64,000 nt of DNA from JABJAG01 sp965222215 (GTDB taxonomy: Bacteria; Pseudomonadota; Alphaproteobacteria; UBA6615): NCBI GenBank assembly GCA_965222215.1, contig OZ244931.1, positions 558,001 through 622,000 of the forward strand, written 5' to 3'. Below, in pieces: positions 7,259 through 16,277 of this stretch. The position numbers and the translations under genes are program-made. Each line of letters opens with the position of its first letter. Positions within the stretch are counted from its first letter, which is position 1. A model generated the notes under the pieces. The model was not told the origin of the DNA and made no database searches. It saw only the letters and a list, made by a program, of their open reading frames with translations.

Positions 7259-8413
7259 CTAGCGGCCGGCGATCGCGATGTTGACGACCGCCATCATGCC
7301 CGGGCTGAGTGGTACATCGCTCGGGTCCAGCGCGATGCGCACCGGCAGGCGCTGGGTCACCTTGGTGAAGTTTCCGCTCGGGTTCGGGTTCGGGAGCAGC
7401 GCGAACTCGCTGGTCGCGGCGCTGCCGATGCGCGCGACGGTGCCGGTGAAGCGCCGGTCGGGATAGGCGTCGATGGTGACGTCGACCGCCATGCCCGGCG
7501 CGAGATGGCGGATGTCGGTTTCCTTGATGTTGGCCTCGACCCACACCGCCGCGGGATTGTGCACCAGCATCAGCCGCTGTCCGGGGCTGACGAACTCGCC
7601 CACGTCGACGAAGGTCTCCGACACCACGCCCGCGATAGGGCTCTCGATAGTGCGGTCGGCCACGTCGAGGGCCTGCTGCTCGCGCTGCGCCGCGACCTCG
7701 GCCTCCTCGTGCCGCAGGGTCTCGATCCGGCCGGAGAGGACGTTCATCTGGCCGCGTTCGGCCTCGGCCTCGCTGACGTCGGCCAGGGCCGCGGCGAGGT
7801 CGGCCTGGGCTTTCTGGTGGCGCTCCTGGGCGCGGCTGAGTTCGACGCGCACCTGGTCCAGCCGCTGGCGCGACACCACCTGGTCTGCGACCAGCGAGCG
7901 GGCCCGTTCGAAATCGGCGCGCGCCAGTTCGAACTGTTCACGGCTTGCCCTGACGGCAACGCGGGCCGCGTCGGCGCGCGAGCTGACGGCCTCCACACGG
8001 CTGGCTGTCGTCAGGTCCAGCAGCTCGATTTCCGAGCGGATCCGGTCGCGTTCGGCTGTGAGCGCCGCGATCCGCGCGCCGTATTCGGTCAGCTTGAGTT
8101 TCGAGTTCCGGGAATCGATCTCGATCAGAAGGTCACCGGGCGCCACCCTCGTTCCGTCGGACACGGGCATCGCGACGATCCAGCCCGACACCCGGCTGGA
8201 CACGGCCACCGTGTCGGTTGCAATCCGGGCATCGGTCTCGCTGACATGGCTCCACTGCCAGTAGGCCCAGCGCCCGGCGCCCACGACGGCCGCCACAACC
8301 ACCAGCGCGATAACACCCAGCCGGACGGAGGAAGCCAACGCCTTGCGCCGTTCGTTCGATCGGTGCTCGCCGGTGGCCGCAACCGCGTCGGCTATGCGTC
8401 CTTCATCAGGCAT
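7259..8413 (-). CDS. HlyD/EmrA-family membrane fusion protein
   Basis: The 384-residue periplasmic adaptor has one N-terminal membrane anchor (about 28-50). A lipoyl-like half follows (SGWIVAMPVSDGTRVAPGDL), then a long coiled-coil hairpin (about 85-220) rich in Glu, Arg and Ala. The second lipoyl half and beta-barrel contain VGEFVSPGQRLMLVHNP. It links the inner-membrane EmrB-like pump downstream to an outer-membrane channel. It is the first gene of a two-gene operon and is divergent from the TctC-like gene. Confidence 0.9.
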   Translation of the reverse strand: MPDEGRIADAVAATGEHRSNERRKALASSVRLGVIALVVVAAVVGAGRWAYWQWSHVSETDARIATDTVAVSSRVSGWIVAMPVSDGTRVAPGDLLIEIDSRNSKLKLTEYGARIAALTAERDRIRSEIELLDLTTASRVEAVSSRADAARVAVRASREQFELARADFERARSLVADQVVSRQRLDQVRVELSRAQERHQKAQADLAAALADVSEAEAERGQMNVLSGRIETLRHEEAEVAAQREQQALDVADRTIESPIAGVVSETFVDVGEFVSPGQRLMLVHNPAAVWVEANIKETDIRHLAPGMAVDVTIDAYPDRRFTGTVARIGSAATSEFALLPNPNPSGNFTKVTQRLPVRIALDPSDVPLSPGMMAVVNIAIAGR

Positions 8414-8537
8414 GGCAGGTCCTCTCGTGTATCATTGTCTACGACGGACCGGTGCGAAACAATTCGTTCATGCGTCACGCACATGGCTGGGGATCGTGCA
8501 CTTCACGGCAGGCCGTGGGAACGAAAAGGAGGAAGAG

Positions 8538-9467
8538 ATGACGGACGAATGGAAGCCGGATGGCCCGATCCGGATCGCGGCGGGTACGCCGCCCGGCGGC
8601 GGCCTCGACCGTGTTGCGCGGGCGCTCGAGAAGGCGATCGCCGCCACGGGCCGGACGGAATCTGAAATCGTGGTCGAGAATGTCGCCGGAGACGGGGCGC
8701 GACGGGTATGGCGGGAGTGCATCGACCGGCATCCGAGCGACGGTCATGTGGTCAGCATCAGTTCGCCGAACCTGACCACAGACTATCTCGCCGGAATCGC
8801 CGACTTCGAGCACACGCGCTATACGCCGATCGCAACGCTTGTCAGCGAATACATCGCGTTTGCCGTGCGGTCGGATAGCGGTATCGCGTCGGGCGCCGGG
8901 CTGATTGAACGTCTCGGCGGCAATTCCGGTTCGATCACGGTCGCGCTGTCCACGGCGCTGGGCAATCCGAACCATATCGCCTTTGCGAAACTGACGCGGG
9001 AGGCCGGCGGGGACGTCAACGCGCCTGTCGTGCGCGTTTTCGACACCGCGCTCGACGCGGTGGCCGACGTGGTCGGGGGACATGCGGATGTGTGCGCGGT
9101 CACGGTGGCGAGTGTCATGGCGGAACATGAGGCGGGCAATGTGCGCCTGCTCGGCATTTCGTCGCCGGAACGGCTCGCGGGAATGTTTGCCGGAACACCG
9201 ACCTGGACCGAGCTGGGTGTCGAGTGCGTCATTGGTGCGTGGCGCGGTGTCACCGGACCTGCGGATCTCGCGGCGGACCGGGTGGCGTTCTGGCAGGGCC
9301 TGCTGCGTGCGGCGGTCGAACAGAAAGTCTGGGAAGACGAACTCAAGCGCATAAGTTGGTCGGCGATGTATCTGGACGGCGACGAACTCCACGCGCAGCT
9401 GGCTCGCGAACGCGGCGAATATATCGAGATTTTGGGCGAACTCGGGCTTCTAAAAGCTGAGATCTGA
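8538..9467 (+). CDS. TctC/Bug-family solute-binding-like protein without signal peptide
   Basis: The fold matches the tripartite tricarboxylate transporter receptor family: IRIAAGTPPGGGLDRVARAL at the start, PLATLVSEY-like PIATLVSEYIAFAV, and the TALGNPNHIAF ligand-loop equivalent. Family members are normally exported and have a signal peptide of about 25 residues. Here a strong AAGGAGG site (8526-8532) precedes the ATG at 8538 and the mature domain begins within ten residues, so the 309-residue product should stay in the cytoplasm. No TctA or TctB membrane genes lie nearby. The longer in-frame start upstream overlaps the divergent promoter and gives no signal peptide either. Confidence 0.8.
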   Translation: MTDEWKPDGPIRIAAGTPPGGGLDRVARALEKAIAATGRTESEIVVENVAGDGARRVWRECIDRHPSDGHVVSISSPNLTTDYLAGIADFEHTRYTPIATLVSEYIAFAVRSDSGIASGAGLIERLGGNSGSITVALSTALGNPNHIAFAKLTREAGGDVNAPVVRVFDTALDAVADVVGGHADVCAVTVASVMAEHEAGNVRLLGISSPERLAGMFAGTPTWTELGVECVIGAWRGVTGPADLAADRVAFWQGLLRAAVEQKVWEDELKRISWSAMYLDGDELHAQLARERGEYIEILGELGLLKAEI

Positions 9468-9471
9468 CGGG

Positions 9472-10905
9472 TCAGACGGCGGTGCCGCCGACGGTCAGGG
9501 ATTCGAGCATCATCGTCGGCTGGCCGACGCCGACGGGCACGGACTGACCGTCCTTGCCGCAGGTGCCGACCCCGTCATCCAGCTTGGAATCGTTGCCGAT
9601 CAGCTTGACCCGGGTCAGCGCGTCCGGGCCGTTGCCGATCAGGGTGGCGCCCTTGACCGGTGCGCCGATCTTGCCGTCCTCGATCAGGTAGGCCTCGGTG
9701 CAGGAGAAGACGAACTTGCCGTTGGTGATATCCACCTGGCCGCCGCCGAAGTTGACGGCGTAGATACCGGTTTTCGCGGCCTTGATGCATTCCTCGGGGT
9801 CGGCTTCGCCGTCCAGCATGTAGGTGTTGGTCATGCGCGGCATGGGATGGTGCGCGAAGGACTGGCGGCGACCGTTGCCGGTCGGTGCGACGCCCATCAG
9901 CCGGGCGTTCATCCGGTCCTGCATGTAGCCTTTCAGGATGCCGTCCTCGATCAGCACGTTCGATCCGCTGGGGGTGCCTTCATCGTCGATGGTCAGCGAT
10001 CCGCGCCGGTCGGGCAGCGTGCCGTCGTCGACCACGGTCACGCCGGGCGCCGCGACCCTCTCGCCCATCAGGTTCGAGAAAGCTGATGTTTTCTTGCGGT
10101 TGAAATCGCCCTCAAGGCCGTGGCCGATGGCCTCGTGGAGCAGCACGCCGGGCCAGCCGGGGCCGAGCACGACGGGCATCTCGCCGGCCGGAGCGGGGAC
10201 CGACTCGAGGTTCACCAGCGCCTGGCGGAGCGCCTCGTCGACCTGTGACTTCCAGTTGTCCGGGTCGATCCAGCGGTCGTAGACAGCGCGCCCGCCAACG
10301 CCCTGGGAGCCGGTCTCCTGGCGGTCGCCGTCGCCGACCATCAGGGAAACGTTGAGCCGGACCAGCGGGCGCACGTCGGCGCGCCTCTCGCCGTCGCCGC
10401 GCAGGATCTGGACGGCCTGCCACGTGCCACCGAGCGAAGCGGTGACCTGGCGCACGCGGGTGTCCGCGGCGCGGGCATAGGCGTCGATCTCGGCGAGCAG
10501 CGCGACCTTTTCCTCGAACGCCATCTCGCCGAGCGGGTTCACGTCGGTGTAAAGGTCGCGGTTGGTGTTGGCGGGCGGCTCGCCCACGGTGCCGCCGCTG
10601 CCGGTGCGCACGGCCTTCACGGTCTCGCCGGCCCGCGCGATGGCTGCCTCGCTCATCTCGGTCGAGTGTGCGTATCCGGTCGCCTCACCCGCGACCGCAC
10701 GCAGGCCGAAGCCCTGGGAGGTATCGAAGCTGGCGTTGCGCACGCGCCCGTCGTCGAATGTGATGCTTTCGCTCTGGCTGTATTCGAGGAACAACTCGCC
10801 GTCGTCGGAGCCCGTCAGGGCGTCGCCCACGAGGCCGGTGACCTTGTTCGGGTCCATTCCGGTGCGCTTGAAAAACAGGTCGTCGGTATTGGCGATATCG
10901 CTCAT
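9472..10905 (-). CDS. tldD: metalloprotease TldD
   Basis: The 477-residue protein is the TldD subunit of the TldD/TldE (PmbA) zinc protease, which degrades unfolded or leader peptides in the cytoplasm. The zinc motif HEAIGHGLEGDF is in the central region and the C-terminal half has the family stretch KFVFSCTEAYLIEDG. Length is typical. TldE is not in this window, as is common in alphaproteobacteria. It is divergent from the cytochrome oxidase operon and converges on the TctC-like gene with four bases between stops. Confidence 0.95.
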   Translation of the reverse strand: MSDIANTDDLFFKRTGMDPNKVTGLVGDALTGSDDGELFLEYSQSESITFDDGRVRNASFDTSQGFGLRAVAGEATGYAHSTEMSEAAIARAGETVKAVRTGSGGTVGEPPANTNRDLYTDVNPLGEMAFEEKVALLAEIDAYARAADTRVRQVTASLGGTWQAVQILRGDGERRADVRPLVRLNVSLMVGDGDRQETGSQGVGGRAVYDRWIDPDNWKSQVDEALRQALVNLESVPAPAGEMPVVLGPGWPGVLLHEAIGHGLEGDFNRKKTSAFSNLMGERVAAPGVTVVDDGTLPDRRGSLTIDDEGTPSGSNVLIEDGILKGYMQDRMNARLMGVAPTGNGRRQSFAHHPMPRMTNTYMLDGEADPEECIKAAKTGIYAVNFGGGQVDITNGKFVFSCTEAYLIEDGKIGAPVKGATLIGNGPDALTRVKLIGNDSKLDDGVGTCGKDGQSVPVGVGQPTMMLESLTVGGTAV

Positions 10906-11051
10906 CGGGTTCTGCCGTCGGCTGAGAGTTTGGGCGCGGGCGTGCGCGTGGTTCGAACAATATGGGACCGCGATAGCGCTTGTCAGCCTCTGTGCGCCGA
11001 TTTAGCCCGGAAATCCGTGTTTTCGTGCCTGTGCGACAAGGTGTCACAAAA

Positions 11052-11071
11052 ACGGTCAACAGCCTGACCGT
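11052..11071. promoter_or_regulatory. inverted repeat upstream of the cytochrome oxidase operon
   Basis: A perfect 7-6-7 inverted repeat (ACGGTCA and TGACCGT) lies about 100 bases before coxB, flanked by a further GTCAC/GTGAC pair at 11043 and 11070. It sits just upstream of a candidate promoter, as expected for an activator site. The regulator is unknown. Confidence 0.3.
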
Positions 11072-11074
11072 GAC

Positions 11075-11103
11075 TTGTTGGGCGCGGTGCACTGGGCTAT
11101 TTT
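11075..11103 (+). promoter_or_regulatory. candidate sigma70-type promoter for the cox operon
   Basis: TTGTTG (11075-11080) and TATTTT (11098-11103) are separated by 17 bases, giving a leader of about 60 bases before coxB. This is a reading by eye and the -35 match is imperfect. Confidence 0.3.
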
Positions 11104-11170
11104 TCGCGCCAATCGAAGGGTTTGGGGGTGTCCGGCAAGTTGGGCGCCGGCACCAGATGGAAGCGAGCGT

Positions 11171-12037
11171 ATGACAAAATATCGAATTCACCTGTTGGGT
11201 GGTCTGGCGGCAATCGTAATGCTGATCGCCGGGCCGGCATTCGCGCAGCAGCCGGAGCCGTGGCAACTCGGTTTCCAGGACGCGCATTCCCCGATCATGG
11301 AGCAGATGGACACGTTCCACGATTTCCTGCTGTGGATGTGCTTCGCCATCTCGATTTTCGTGCTGGCGCTGTTGCTCTACGCCATCGTCCGTTTCCGTGA
11401 GAGCGCGAACCCCAATCCCTCGAAAGTGACCCACAACACTCTGATCGAGGTTCTCTGGACTGTGATCCCCGTGGTGATCCTGTTCGTGATCGGCTTCTTC
11501 TCCCTGCCGCTGCTCTACGCGACCGATGACACCGCGGACGCAGACCTGACCGTGAAGGTGATCGGGCGCCAGTGGTACTGGAGCTATGAATATCCCGATC
11601 ATGGCGATTTCACGTTCGACGCCTTCATGGTCGAGGAAGAAGACCTGAAGCCGGGTCAGCCGCGCCTGCTGGCGACGGATGAAAACCTCGTCCTACCGGT
11701 CGGCAAGAAGATCCGGGTTCTGGTCACCGCATCGGATGTGCTGCATGCCTTCGCGATGCCGGCGCTCGGGTCCAAGGTCGACGCCGTACCCGGGCGGACC
11801 AACGAGACGTGGTTCCTGATCGACGAGCCGGGCATGTATTACGGCCAGTGTTCGGAACTTTGCGGCACGGGCCATGCCTATATGCCCATCGCGATCGAAG
11901 CGGTGAGCGAAGCCGAATTCCAGGCCTGGGTCACAAAGGCGCAGGCACGGTTCGGTGAGTCGGACGGCGATCTGTCGCCGCGCCCGATCCAGATTGTCAG
12001 AAACGAAGCGGGCGATGCGTCCGCGACGGCGCAATAG
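11171..12037 (+). CDS. coxB: cytochrome c oxidase subunit II
   Basis: The 288-residue subunit accepts electrons from cytochrome c at its binuclear CuA centre. It has a signal peptide ending AFAQQ near residue 23, two membrane helices and a periplasmic cupredoxin domain. CuA ligands are visible in VLHAFAMPAL and QCSELCGTGHAYMPI. The aromatic patch is RQWYWSYEYP. The ATG at 11171 is chosen because the signal peptide follows it directly. It is the first gene of the operon, 21 bases before coxA. Confidence 0.97.
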   Translation: MTKYRIHLLGGLAAIVMLIAGPAFAQQPEPWQLGFQDAHSPIMEQMDTFHDFLLWMCFAISIFVLALLLYAIVRFRESANPNPSKVTHNTLIEVLWTVIPVVILFVIGFFSLPLLYATDDTADADLTVKVIGRQWYWSYEYPDHGDFTFDAFMVEEEDLKPGQPRLLATDENLVLPVGKKIRVLVTASDVLHAFAMPALGSKVDAVPGRTNETWFLIDEPGMYYGQCSELCGTGHAYMPIAIEAVSEAEFQAWVTKAQARFGESDGDLSPRPIQIVRNEAGDASATAQ

Positions 12038-12058
12038 CGCGGCGAGGAGAGTTTAGAG

Positions 12059-13690
12059 ATGGCTGACGCACACGCGCATACCGACGATCACGCCCACGAT
12101 CATCACACGCCGACAGGCTGGAAACGCTGGGTGTTTTCGACGAACCACAAGGACATCGGCACGATGTACCTTGCGTTCTCGATCATGGCCGGCATCATCG
12201 GCGGCATCTTCTCCATCCTGATGCGGCTCGAGCTTCAGGATCCGGGGTTGCAGTACTTCCTGAACGCCGACGGTTCGCCCGACGGCCAGTGGTGGAACGT
12301 GGTGATTACCGCCCACGGTCTGATCATGGTGTTCTTCGTGGTCATGCCCGCCGTCATCGGCGGTTTCGGCAACTGGTTCATTCCGCTGATGGTGGGCGCG
12401 CCGGACATGGCCTTCCCGCGCATGAACAACATCTCCTTCTGGCTGCTGCCGCCGGCCTTCCTGCTGCTGGTCGGCTCGACCTTCATGGGCGACGGCGCGG
12501 GCACGGGCTGGACGGTCTACCCGCCGCTCTCTTCGGCCGTCGGGCATCCCGGGCCGTCGGTGGATATGGCGATCTTTGCTCTGCATCTGGCCGGCGCATC
12601 GTCGATCCTGGGCGCGATCAACTTCATCACCACGATCTTCAACATGCGTGCGCCGGGCATGACGCTTCACCGGATGCCGCTGTTCATCTGGGGTGAGCTG
12701 GTGACGGCGTTCCTGCTGGTGCTTGCCGTGCCGGTGCTCGCGGGCGCGATCACGATGCTTCTGACCGACCGCAACTTCGGCACGTCCTTCTTCGACGCCG
12801 CCGGCGGCGGTGACCCGATCCTGTTCCAGCACCTGTTCTGGTTCTTCGGGCATCCGGAGGTATACATCATGATCCTGCCGGGCTTCGGGATCATCAGCCA
12901 CATCGTCTCGACCTTCTCGCGAAAACCCGTGTTCGGCTATCTGGGCATGGCCTACGCGATGGTCGGTATCGGCTTTGTCGGGTTCATCGTTTGGGCGCAC
13001 CACATGTTCACGGTCGGCCTGGATGTCGATACCCGGGTCTATTTCACCGTCGCCACGATGGTCATCGCGGTGCCCACGGGCATCAAGATTTTCTCGTGGA
13101 TCGCGACGATGTGGGGTGGCTCGGTCCGCATGGACACCCCGATGCTGTGGGCGGTCGGCTTCATCTTCCTGTTCACCGTGGGCGGCGTGACCGGCGTGGT
13201 TCTCGCCAACGCGGGTCTCGACCTCGCGTTGCACGACACCTACTACGTGGTGGCGCATTTCCACTACGTGCTGTCGCTGGGCGCGGTGTTCACGATGTTC
13301 GCGGGCTTCTACTACTGGATCGGCAAGATGTCGGGCCGGCAGTACAACGAGACCCTCGGCAAGCTGCACTTCTGGATCACGTTTATCGGCGTGAACCTGA
13401 CCTTCTTCCCGCAGCATTTCCTGGGCCTCGCCGGCATGCCGCGCCGCTATCCGGACTACCCGGACGCGTATGCGGGCTGGAACGAGATTTCCTCCTGGGG
13501 TTCCTATATCTCGGCCGTCGGCATCGTGCTGTTCATCTTCATCGTCTTCCAGACGCTGACCTCCGGCCGCCGGGTCGAAGGCAACTACTGGGGCGAGGGG
13601 GCGACGACGCTGGAGTGGACGGTTCCGTCACCGGCGCCGCACCACACCCATGAGGAACTGCCGGAAATCAAGCCCGCGCCGTCGCACTGA
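12059..13690 (+). CDS. coxA: cytochrome c oxidase subunit I, aa3 type
   Basis: This 543-residue, twelve-helix catalytic subunit carries heme a, heme a3 and CuB. The CuB and proton-channel motif is GHPEVYIMILPGFG with the D-channel glutamate. AHHMFTVGLD supplies two CuB histidines and VVAHFHYVLSLG the heme a and a3 ligands. IKIFSWIATMWGG holds the K-channel lysine. These features mark an A-type oxidase. The N-terminus is unusually histidine-rich (HAHTDDHAHDHH), possibly weakly metal-binding. It lies between coxB and ctaB. Confidence 0.98.
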   Translation: MADAHAHTDDHAHDHHTPTGWKRWVFSTNHKDIGTMYLAFSIMAGIIGGIFSILMRLELQDPGLQYFLNADGSPDGQWWNVVITAHGLIMVFFVVMPAVIGGFGNWFIPLMVGAPDMAFPRMNNISFWLLPPAFLLLVGSTFMGDGAGTGWTVYPPLSSAVGHPGPSVDMAIFALHLAGASSILGAINFITTIFNMRAPGMTLHRMPLFIWGELVTAFLLVLAVPVLAGAITMLLTDRNFGTSFFDAAGGGDPILFQHLFWFFGHPEVYIMILPGFGIISHIVSTFSRKPVFGYLGMAYAMVGIGFVGFIVWAHHMFTVGLDVDTRVYFTVATMVIAVPTGIKIFSWIATMWGGSVRMDTPMLWAVGFIFLFTVGGVTGVVLANAGLDLALHDTYYVVAHFHYVLSLGAVFTMFAGFYYWIGKMSGRQYNETLGKLHFWITFIGVNLTFFPQHFLGLAGMPRRYPDYPDAYAGWNEISSWGSYISAVGIVLFIFIVFQTLTSGRRVEGNYWGEGATTLEWTVPSPAPHHTHEELPEIKPAPSH

Positions 13691-13717
13691 GCGCACTGAG
13701 CGGGTCGGAGCGGAACG

Positions 13718-14650
13718 TTGGCTGATACGGTCACCTTGAACGAGAACGGCGAGATTGCACTCCCGGGAGCGCAATCCTCGCACGTGAAGGACTATATCCG
13801 CCTTCTGAAGCCGCGGGTGATGACCCTCGTCGTGTTTTCCGGCGCCGCGGCGATGATGATCGCGCCCGGTACCATTCACCCGTTGATCGCAGTAGTCGCC
13901 ATCCTGTGCATCGCGACAGGTTCCGGCGCCGCCGGTGCGATCAACATGTGGTACGAGCGCGACATCGACGCAATCATGACCCGTACGTCGAATCGCCCGC
14001 TGCCGATGGGCCGTATCGCGCCCAGCGATGCGCTGGGTTTTGCGGTGGTGCTGTCGCTCCTGTCGGTGGCGCTGATGGGGCTGGCGACCAACTGGGTGGC
14101 GGGCGGCATCCTCGCCCTGGCTATCCTGTTCTACGTGTTCGTCTACACGGTCTGGCTGAAACGCCGCACGCCGCAGAATATCGTCATCGGCGGCGCTGCC
14201 GGCGCGTTCCCGCCGATGATCGGTTGGGCGGCGGTCACCGGCGATGTGAGCCTCGTCTCGCTATCGCTGTTTGCGATTATCTTCCTGTGGACGCCGCCGC
14301 ACTTCTGGGCGCTGGCGCTCTACCGCAGCGGCGACTACGAGCGCGCCGGCGTGCCGATGCTGCCCGTCGTGGCCGGTCATGCTGCCACCAAGCGGCAGAT
14401 CCTCTACTATACGGTCGCCATGGTGCCGGTGAGCATGCTGCCGAGCTTCCTCGGCGCGGCAGGTCTGACCTATGCAGTCGGGGCCCTGGCCCTTGGCCTG
14501 ATCTTCGTGGTCCGGGCGTGCCAGACCCTGCGCGAACCGGAAGGCGGCGACGATCGCCATGCACGCGCGTTGTTCAAATACTCGATATTCTATCTGTTCC
14601 TGGTCTTCGCGCTGTTGCCGATCGACCTGCTCGTTCAGCGGTTGGTCTGA
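13718..14650 (+). CDS. ctaB: protoheme IX farnesyltransferase (heme O synthase)
   Basis: The 310-residue UbiA-superfamily membrane enzyme converts heme b to heme o, the precursor of heme a for the oxidase. Motifs are NMWYERDIDAIMTRTSNRPL and YTVWLKRRTPQNIVIGG. A TTG at 13718 preceded by a GGAG site is taken as the start, because the first in-frame ATG lies inside the conserved LLKPRVM region. It sits 27 bases after coxA. Confidence 0.95.
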   Translation: MADTVTLNENGEIALPGAQSSHVKDYIRLLKPRVMTLVVFSGAAAMMIAPGTIHPLIAVVAILCIATGSGAAGAINMWYERDIDAIMTRTSNRPLPMGRIAPSDALGFAVVLSLLSVALMGLATNWVAGGILALAILFYVFVYTVWLKRRTPQNIVIGGAAGAFPPMIGWAAVTGDVSLVSLSLFAIIFLWTPPHFWALALYRSGDYERAGVPMLPVVAGHAATKRQILYYTVAMVPVSMLPSFLGAAGLTYAVGALALGLIFVVRACQTLREPEGGDDRHARALFKYSIFYLFLVFALLPIDLLVQRLV

Positions 14651-14657
14651 GGTGGCG

Positions 14658-14789
14658 ATGGCAAAGAAATTCCATAGCGAGCGCCACCGCGAACAGCGCG
14701 GCAAGAACTATGCGATGCTGGCTGTCATCGGCGGGCTGATCCTGGTTTTTTACCTGGTGTTTATCGCGCGTGCGGGGCTTCTCGGATGA
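14658..14789 (+). CDS. 43-residue single-span protein, CoxF-like
   Basis: This short ORF encodes a basic N-terminus (MAKKFHSERHREQRGKNYAM) followed by one hydrophobic helix (LAVIGGLILVFYLVFIARAG). Small proteins of this shape stand between ctaB and ctaG in many alphaproteobacterial oxidase operons and are called CoxF or a cytochrome oxidase assembly factor. Its TGA overlaps the ctaG ATG (ATGA), indicating translational coupling. A GTG at 14652 is an alternative start. Confidence 0.75.
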   Translation: MAKKFHSERHREQRGKNYAMLAVIGGLILVFYLVFIARAGLLG

Positions 14790-15400
14790 GCATGCACGAC
14801 ACCCGCGCCGAGCGCCGCCGGCGCAACCGCTACGTCTTTGCCGGCCTGGTCGCTCTGGTCGTGGCAATGAACGGCTTCGCCTACGCGACCGTGCCGGCCT
14901 ACCGTGCGTTCTGCCAGCAGTTCGGTTTCGCCGGCACCCCGCTCGTCGAAGCGAGTGCGCCGCAGGCCGATGCCGTTATCGAACGTTCGATTACCGTGCG
15001 GTTCGACAGCAATATCGAGCCGTCGCTCGACTGGCGTTTCAAGCCGGTCCAGCGGCAGGTGGACATGAAGGTCGGTGAGACGGGCCTGGCCTTCTTCGAG
15101 GCGGTAAGCCGCCACGACGCGCCCGTGTCCGGGACCGCGACGTTCAACGTCACGCCGCTGAAGGCAGCGCAGTACTTCGTGAAGATCGAGTGTTTCTGCT
15201 TTACCGAACAGACGCTTGATCCGGGTCAGGCCGTGCAGATGCCGGTAACCTTCTTCGTCGATCCCGCGATTGCCGAGGACAAGGACCTGGACGACGTGAC
15301 GGCGATTACCCTGAGCTACACTTTTTTCCGCGACCATGAAGCCGAAGCCGAACGCAAGGCTGCGAGCGTTGCCGGACAGACGAATACCAAGGTCAACTAG
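14786..15400 (+). CDS. ctaG: cytochrome c oxidase copper chaperone CtaG (COX11)
   Basis: The 204-residue protein has one N-terminal membrane anchor (about 17-36) and a periplasmic immunoglobulin-like domain that delivers copper to the CuB site of subunit I. The copper-binding motif is in KIECFCFTEQTL and the membrane-proximal cysteine in YRAFCQQFGFAGTP. Length matches the bacterial COX11 family. Its start overlaps the stop of the preceding small gene. Confidence 0.96.
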   Translation: MSMHDTRAERRRRNRYVFAGLVALVVAMNGFAYATVPAYRAFCQQFGFAGTPLVEASAPQADAVIERSITVRFDSNIEPSLDWRFKPVQRQVDMKVGETGLAFFEAVSRHDAPVSGTATFNVTPLKAAQYFVKIECFCFTEQTLDPGQAVQMPVTFFVDPAIAEDKDLDDVTAITLSYTFFRDHEAEAERKAASVAGQTNTKVN

Positions 15401-15424
15401 ACGGCCGTTGAAAGAGAGCGAAGC

Positions 15425-16264
15425 ATGAGCGATCACGCAGCAGGCAACCACCCGTATCATATGCCGGATCCCAGTCCGTGGCCGATTGTCGGCTCGATTG
15501 CCGGGTTCCTGACAGCGGTGGGGCTGATCATTTTTATGCACCCGTCCGTGTTCGGTGCCGGCCTTCAGCCGATTTTCGAGACGATGGGCCTGTGGGTGAC
15601 CGCACCGGGCCTGATCGTTGCGATGATGACGATGATGGGCTGGTGGCGCGACGTGATCGACGAGGCCACGCACCAGAAGGCGCATACCGGGGTCGTCCAG
15701 ATCAGCCTGCGCTACGGCATGATGCTGTTCATCATCTCCGAGGTGATGTTCTTCGCGGCCTGGTTCTGGGCGTTCTTCGACGCCAGCCTGTTCCCCAAGG
15801 AAGCCATCGACTTCATGTGGCCGCCGGCGGACGTCGAGGTGTTCAACCCCTGGACACTGCCGCTGCTGAATACCCTGGTCCTGCTGACGTCGGGCTTCAC
15901 GGTGACCTGGGCGCATCACGATATTCGTGAAGGCAAGATGGAGCATGCGTCCAAGATGCTCGCTTGGACCGTAGTGCTGGGCGTGCTGTTCACGGCTCTA
16001 CAGGCCTATGAGTACAGCCACGCGCCGTTCGGCTTCCGCGAGGGCATCTACTCGTCGACCTTCTTCATGGCGACCGGCTTCCACGGGTTCCACGTGATCG
16101 TCGGCACGGTGTTCCTGGCCGTTTGCTGGTGGCGTTGTTCGAAGGGGCACTTCACGAAGGACCACCATTTCGGTTTCGAGGCGGCCGCATGGTACTGGCA
16201 CTTTGTCGACGTGGTCTGGCTGTTCCTGTTCTCGTTCGTCTACGTCTGGAGTGCGTTCGCCTGA
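15425..16264 (+). CDS. coxC: cytochrome c oxidase subunit III
   Basis: The 279-residue, seven-helix subunit stabilises the oxidase and binds lipid near the oxygen path. Family motifs include WWRDVIDEATHQKAHT and LRYGMMLFIISEVMFFAAWFW (read in two overlapping parts), with WYWHFVDVVWLFLF near the end. It begins 24 bases after ctaG with an AGAGAG ribosome site. Confidence 0.97.
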   Translation: MSDHAAGNHPYHMPDPSPWPIVGSIAGFLTAVGLIIFMHPSVFGAGLQPIFETMGLWVTAPGLIVAMMTMMGWWRDVIDEATHQKAHTGVVQISLRYGMMLFIISEVMFFAAWFWAFFDASLFPKEAIDFMWPPADVEVFNPWTLPLLNTLVLLTSGFTVTWAHHDIREGKMEHASKMLAWTVVLGVLFTALQAYEYSHAPFGFREGIYSSTFFMATGFHGFHVIVGTVFLAVCWWRCSKGHFTKDHHFGFEAAAWYWHFVDVVWLFLFSFVYVWSAFA

Positions 16265-16277
16265 TTGGCGGCGGGAC

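Noticed and set aside
12053..13417. A 454-residue minus-strand open frame opposite coxA
   Set aside because: It covers most of coxA in antisense and consists of His/Arg/Asp-rich shadow sequence.
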